A program made the translations under genes and the position numbers. Below, piece after piece: positions 57,875-64,000 of a stretch of 64,000 bases of DNA (position 1 is the stretch's first letter; each line of letters opens with the position of its first letter). The DNA is from Candidatus Caldilinea saccharophila (lineage in GTDB: Bacteria > Chloroflexota > Anaerolineae > Caldilineales > Caldilineaceae), in NCBI GenBank assembly GCA_016710365.1, contig JADJVW010000019.1:62001-126000 (forward strand), given 5' to 3'. The notes below the pieces were generated by a model that was not told the DNA's origin, ran no database searches, and worked only from the letters and a program-made list of their open reading frames with translations.

Positions 57875-59248
57875 TCAGCGCAGCGGCGGCGCAGGCTTGG
57901 GTAGATTGAGCTGGATCACGCCAGTCGCTTCGTGCGGCTCCTGCTGACGCCAGCCAAAGTGTGCGCTCATATAGCGCAGGTAGGGGTCAGGATTGAGCGC
58001 CTGTTCGATCATGTAGGTCGAGCCGGTGAGAATAATCACCTCGCCGTTGCGTTGCAGCGAGCGCGCGGTGCGCAGCGCCTGTTGCGGCTCGAACGCGACC
58101 AGCACCGGGATGTCGCCAACGATGCCCTTGACCTCCTCGCGCACGCGCGCCGGATCCTGCCCCTTGAACGAGGCGCTGGTAACGATGATCGTCTGCGCGA
58201 TGTCGGCCAGGGCGCGAAAAACTTTGGTGGAGATGCGCTGCCCAGAGATGCCAACGACCAGAATTTTGCCACGCTCGTCGAATTGTCTGCGAATCTCGCC
58301 CGACAGCGCCTCGATCTTTTCGGCGTTGTGGGCGATGTCGGCGTACACATTTTCTTCCACTTTCCAGAAGCGCCCCAATAGCCGCGCATTGGCAAAGGCG
58401 CGCAGCACCGCGCCCTCGTCGATCGCCGGCGCCAGATGGCGAATCACCGCCAGCGCCAGCGCCGCGTTGCGCTTTTGGTAATCGGCGTGCAGCAGAGAGT
58501 CGGGCGTGGGGTTGAGTGTATGCCGCGCCAGTTGGACTTCGAGTTCCGCAATGGCAGCCGCATCCACCGGATAGAGCGGCGCGCCCGTCGCGGCGCAGAC
58601 CTGACCCACGATCTCCAGTGTAGTGGGGTCGGCGTCCGTCGTGAAAAAGGGCACGCCAGGCCGCGCAATGCCGGCCTTGTCGAGCGCGCGCTGCCAGAGT
58701 TCGTCGCCGAGCATGTGGGCGTGGTCGCTGCCCACGTTGGTTAGCGCCGTGGCCGCGACGTCGAGCGCGCGCGTCTGGTCGTAGCGCCCGCCGACGCCGG
58801 TCTCCAGCGCGGCCCAGTCGACGCCGTGCTGCTCGAACAGGCTCAGCGCAATGAGGATCGACGCTTCGTGAAACGTGTGGATATTTGCCGGCTGGTCGGT
58901 TGCCAACTGTACGCAATGCGGCCGGACGCGATTTTCCCAGGCGGCCATAATGTCGTCTTGACTCACAAACTCGCCGTCGATGCTGAAGCGCTCACGGTAG
59001 TCGAAGAGATGGGGACTCATAAAGGACGCGGCCTTGCCGATGCTCGAGAACCCCATCTCCAGAAACCGGCAGGTCGAACCCTTGCCGCCGGTGCCCGCGA
59101 TGTGAATCAACCGCGTGGGGTGGCCGTTGGGCCAGAGCGTCGCAATCGACCGGCGCAGCAGTTCATGGCGCGCCAATTTCGCAATCGACCACTCGGCGTG
59201 ATAGATCTGGTCGACGGTGTTGTAGTAGGGAAAATTGTATGTAGGCAC
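57875..59248 (-). CDS. folC: Folylpolyglutamate synthase / dihydrofolate synthase
   Basis: 457 residues from the GTG at 59246-59248. The Mur-ligase-type P-loop HIAGTGGKGSTCRFLEMG, then SPHLFDYRERFSIDGEFVSQ, WAALETGVGGRYDQTRALDV, ATALTNVGSDHAHMLGDELW and later NARLLGRFWKVEENVYADIA with HNAEK, fit FolC. It adds glutamate to dihydropteroate and polyglutamylates folate. The open frame runs back to 59335, but those residues (HNSQRTIHPSYF) are translated dispersed repeat, so the GTG is preferred; the Shine-Dalgarno is weak. Confidence 0.85.
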   Translation of the reverse strand: MPTYNFPYYNTVDQIYHAEWSIAKLARHELLRRSIATLWPNGHPTRLIHIAGTGGKGSTCRFLEMGFSSIGKAASFMSPHLFDYRERFSIDGEFVSQDDIMAAWENRVRPHCVQLATDQPANIHTFHEASILIALSLFEQHGVDWAALETGVGGRYDQTRALDVAATALTNVGSDHAHMLGDELWQRALDKAGIARPGVPFFTTDADPTTLEIVGQVCAATGAPLYPVDAAAIAELEVQLARHTLNPTPDSLLHADYQKRNAALALAVIRHLAPAIDEGAVLRAFANARLLGRFWKVEENVYADIAHNAEKIEALSGEIRRQFDERGKILVVGISGQRISTKVFRALADIAQTIIVTSASFKGQDPARVREEVKGIVGDIPVLVAFEPQQALRTARSLQRNGEVIILTGSTYMIEQALNPDPYLRYMSAHFGWRQQEPHEATGVIQLNLPKPAPPLR

Positions 59249-59275
59249 AAGCTGGCGTCTTAAAAAGCTGAAATA

Positions 59276-59362
59276 TGAAGGGTGAATTGTGCGTTGTGAA
59301 TTGTGAGGTGCAGGCGCTCGCAGGCATGACTTCACAATTCACCATTCAGTATTCACCCTTCA
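59276..59362. repeat. TGAAGGGTGAAT palindromic repeat
   Basis: TGAAGGGTGAAT (59276-59287) and ATTCACCCTTCA (59351-59362) are complementary outer arms, with further AATTGTGA/TCACAATT pairs inside. A similar TGAAGGGTGAAT string occurs inside glcF near 22630. It fills the gap between folC and proS. Confidence 0.7.
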
Positions 59363-59366
59363 TCAT

Positions 59367-61152
<1,786 letters not shown>

Positions 61153-61175
61153 GAACAAGACTCCGAATCATTGAT

Positions 61176-61574
61176 TTACAGGCTGGCAAGCAGATGCTCC
61201 ACCCGCGCTTTGATCTCTTCGTAGGGAACAACGCCGACGATGCGATCTACTTCCTCGCCGTCGTGCAAAAAGAGCAGGGTCGGCAGCCCCATAATTTGGA
61301 AGCGCTGCGGCGTCTCCAGGTTTTCGTCGGCGTCGAGCGCGGCCACCAGGACGTGCTCGGCATAGTCCTTGGCCAGGAAGCCAACGTACGCCGACATCAT
61401 CTGGCACGGCTGGCACCATTCGGCCCAGAAGTCGACCACCACCAAACGTGGCGTCTGCACTGTCGCGGCAAAGCCGGCGTCGGTGACATCCACAATGGGC
61501 GAGGGGACAACAGGCGCTGTGCTCGGCGGTACAGTAATTTGACCGCCGAATCGTTTCTTCAGTTTATCAAACAC
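61176..61574 (-). CDS. trxA: Thioredoxin with WCQPC active site
   Basis: 132 residues. The thioredoxin fold is preceded by about 28 extra residues (MFDKLKKRFGGQITVPPSTA). The active site is LVVVDFWAEWCQPCQMMSAY, with Gln in place of the usual Gly in WCGPC; a cis-Pro motif GLPTLLFLHDGEEV follows. It should reduce disulfides and could serve Bcp (52456). It precedes proS on the same strand, 23 nt apart, so cotranscription is possible. Confidence 0.88.
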   Translation of the reverse strand: MFDKLKKRFGGQITVPPSTAPVVPSPIVDVTDAGFAATVQTPRLVVVDFWAEWCQPCQMMSAYVGFLAKDYAEHVLVAALDADENLETPQRFQIMGLPTLLFLHDGEEVDRIVGVVPYEEIKARVEHLLASL

Positions 61575-61746
61575 ATCCCCATCTCCACGGACTGAGGCGG
61601 CGAACCATCATCGCGCTGCATGGCCGTCGCGCTGTCAAGCACGTAGGTCATATTCGTTTGAGCTATACTGAATCGTAGAAATTGCCCTTCTGTGCGCATC
61701 TCTGCATCTCCGCGCCTCTGTGTCAAGAGCAGTTTCCAGCGTAATT

Positions 61747-62539
61747 TCACTCATCTTTGCGACGCGGGCGCCGGCCCAGTTGCGCGGCCACAACTTCCCC
61801 GGCGCGGCGGGCCGCGTTCTGCGTGGCGCTGCCGAGCCGTTGCGCGCCGCCGACGAACAAGCGGCCAAAATCCACCATCACGTTGCCGAGCCAGCCCACC
61901 AGCTTACGTTCGTCCACGCCGGTCACCGCGCGTATACTGTCTCCCCAATCGCCCACCGCCTCTGGCCCGACGCGAAAATATGCGTCGGCGCGGCGACCGA
62001 TAATGTAAGTCATCAAAATATTGGCGCCGGCGGAGATGGCGATCCCAACAAAGGGAATGGCTTTGATGAGTGCACGGCCCGCGAAACGTTCGGCAGTTCT
62101 TTCCGCCAGCTTGCGGCTGGCCTGGTTGATCAGCCGTTCCGCGCCCATGTTGAGACCTGTCACCACCAGCAACGCGTTGCGCTTCTGATGGGGTGAGTGT
62201 GCGGCCACGTGCGGCCGCGATTTCGAGCACCAGCTCGGATTGCAGGCGCAGGGTCACGCCGACATCCGTCACTACGCCGACTGTGAAGGCGGCGACGCTG
62301 CCGAAGCCAGGAATCAACGCAGCCGCCGAAGTGGCGGCGCCGACGCCGCCGGTCTGTTGCGCCTTTTGCCGGATCAGGTGCTCGACCAGGGCATCATCGT
62401 GCAGACGGCGTTGTGTGCTGATCTCAGCGACGCGCTGCGCCGCGGCATAGGCGTCAGCGTCGTTCACTGTGCGCAACGTGCGATCGACAATCGATTCCAG
62501 CATGTTGGCGTCCTCGTGGGACAGTGGATGTTCGGTCAC
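61747..62539 (-). CDS. EcsC-family protein; one frameshift
   Basis: About 265 residues from a GTG at 62539 (GGGGGAG upstream). Hydrophobic and glycine-rich core: GGVGAATSAAALIPGFGSVA then FTVGVVTDVGVTLRLQSELV, the EcsC signature. After a frame change in the GGGG at 62190-62193 it goes on with HQKRNALLVVTGLNMGAERL, GRALIKAIPFVGIAISAGAN and a basic C-terminus. EcsC proteins accompany Ecs-type ABC exporters in Bacillus; their role is unclear, and no Ecs transporter is present here. It follows the OsmC gene by 11 nt. Confidence 0.75.
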
Positions 62540-62550
62540 GGACTCCCCCG

Positions 62551-62985
62551 TTATGCTTCGACCACAGCTTCGAGCGATGCACAAAGCGTGTAGTCGTGGG
62601 TGATCTCGGCAACACCGGCCAGGGTGGCATGGGCGCCGCAATATTTATGTACGCTCAACTCGACCGCGCGCGCCACCTTGTGTGGGTCAAGCTGCGCGCC
62701 GACGATCACGTACCGGATGTGGATACGTGTCCACGGTTTGGGCCATTCTTCTCCGCGTTCGCCGCTGATTTCGACCTGCAGGTCTTCGAGCGGCTGGCGT
62801 TGCTTGCCGAGAATATCGACTATATCAATCGCTGTACAGCCGCCCAGTCCCAACAGCAACATCTGCATCGGGCTGACGCCTGGGCCATCGCCAGGACTCA
62901 TGACGACGCTACGACCGTTATTGCCGACGCCCAGAAAACTTTTGTCTTCTATCCATTTGACTCGCGTCGTTGTCATCTCTGTCAT
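62551..62985 (-). CDS. OsmC-family peroxiredoxin-like protein
   Basis: 144 residues. OsmC/Ohr fold with two reactive Cys: LLLGLGGCTAIDIVDILGKQ and VHKYCGAHATL. SPGDGPGVSPMQM and RIHIRYVIVGAQLDPHKVAR also fit. Such proteins reduce organic hydroperoxides using lipoyl or thiol donors. The second Met (62973) is an alternative start; no clear Shine-Dalgarno. Upstream of and close to the EcsC gene. Confidence 0.85.
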   Translation of the reverse strand: MTEMTTTRVKWIEDKSFLGVGNNGRSVVMSPGDGPGVSPMQMLLLGLGGCTAIDIVDILGKQRQPLEDLQVEISGERGEEWPKPWTRIHIRYVIVGAQLDPHKVARAVELSVHKYCGAHATLAGVAEITHDYTLCASLEAVVEA

Positions 62986-63225
62986 CTCGATTTTGTTGGT
63001 CTGATAGGTCGTTCTTTGACGTGCGCGCTGATCAGATTGCGCCTTGTGCAGAACTCAATGGTAACATCGCCAGAATTAAGCTGTCTATTACTTATGTCTG
63101 CCCATCACCATCTGAGTATATGCTTGCAAGATGCAGATGTCAAAGCAGGTGTGATATAATGACATCCGCCGCATTCTGTATATGTTCCGCAAATCACAAT
63201 CGAACGCGACAAAAAAGGAGCGACC

Positions 63226-64000
<775 letters not shown>

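Noticed and set aside
59249..59335. Longer N-terminus for FolC
   Set aside because: The extra residues are translated dispersed repeat; the GTG at 59248 fits the conserved start better.

Overview
High-GC bacterial DNA with one AT-rich foreign gene. The mix of gene families suggests a Chloroflexota bacterium (Anaerolineae or Caldilineae type): SARP/BTAD regulator, HisKA_2-type histidine kinases, Thr-Pro linkers in secreted proteins, LysM-L,D-transpeptidases, CoxE/XdhC factors and many intergenic palindromic repeats. This placement is inference; no rRNA or marker phylogeny was available.

Layout. 0-1.6 kb: start of an ABC permease, an ABC ATPase remnant and an LLM-family flavin oxidoreductase. 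1.7-13.5 kb: a leftward cluster of secreted proteins: a composite beta-helix/PPC protein with a C13-like (caspase-fold) peptidase domain, a PPC/gingipain-like (C25) peptidase, a lipoprotein and a papain-fold (C39-like) peptidase. A divergent SARP-type regulator (13.9-16.0 kb) has lost its C-terminal half beside an IS66 remnant and an integron-type gene cassette with a recognisable attC site (16.8-17.6 kb). 17.6-23.3 kb: glycolate oxidase (GlcD-GlcE fusion and GlcF) and a nucleotidyltransferase. 23.5-26.4 kb: PspC, DUF2071 and the UvsE UV endonuclease. 26.5-31.4 kb: class III aminotransferase, split XdhC/CoxI factors, a DUF1653-terpenoid-cyclase-like fusion and a CoxE-like VWA protein. 31.5-32.4 kb: a lipoprotein. 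32.9-41.4 kb: three large histidine kinases in a row. 41.4-44 kb: RqcH/NFACT protein and nitroreductase. 44.3-47.3 kb: tRNA-Leu(TAA), two L,D-transpeptidases and a YdjM-like membrane protein. 47.3-52.3 kb: GAF protein, REC-guanylate cyclase, lipase and a secreted subtilase. 52.4-55.5 kb: Bcp peroxiredoxin, SDR and a LarA-like protein. 55.6-64 kb: YbaK, Era, Yip1, FolC, ProS, thioredoxin, EcsC, OsmC and the start of an acyl-CoA ligase.

Sequence quality. At least eleven genes are interrupted by single-base frameshifts, mostly in short G/C or A runs, with conserved domains continuing in the next frame. I read most of these as consensus errors, not gene decay, and report each gene over its full span. 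True decay is seen in the ABC ATPase, the IS66 transposase and a PIN-toxin fragment.

Main points of interest: the secreted peptidase cluster beside a SARP regulator, with related palindromes near its promoters; a shared C-terminal tail (aromatic or Leu, Pro, two or three hydrophobics, Arg-COOH) on three secreted proteins; an orphan integron cassette; and dispersed repeats that have entered coding sequence.
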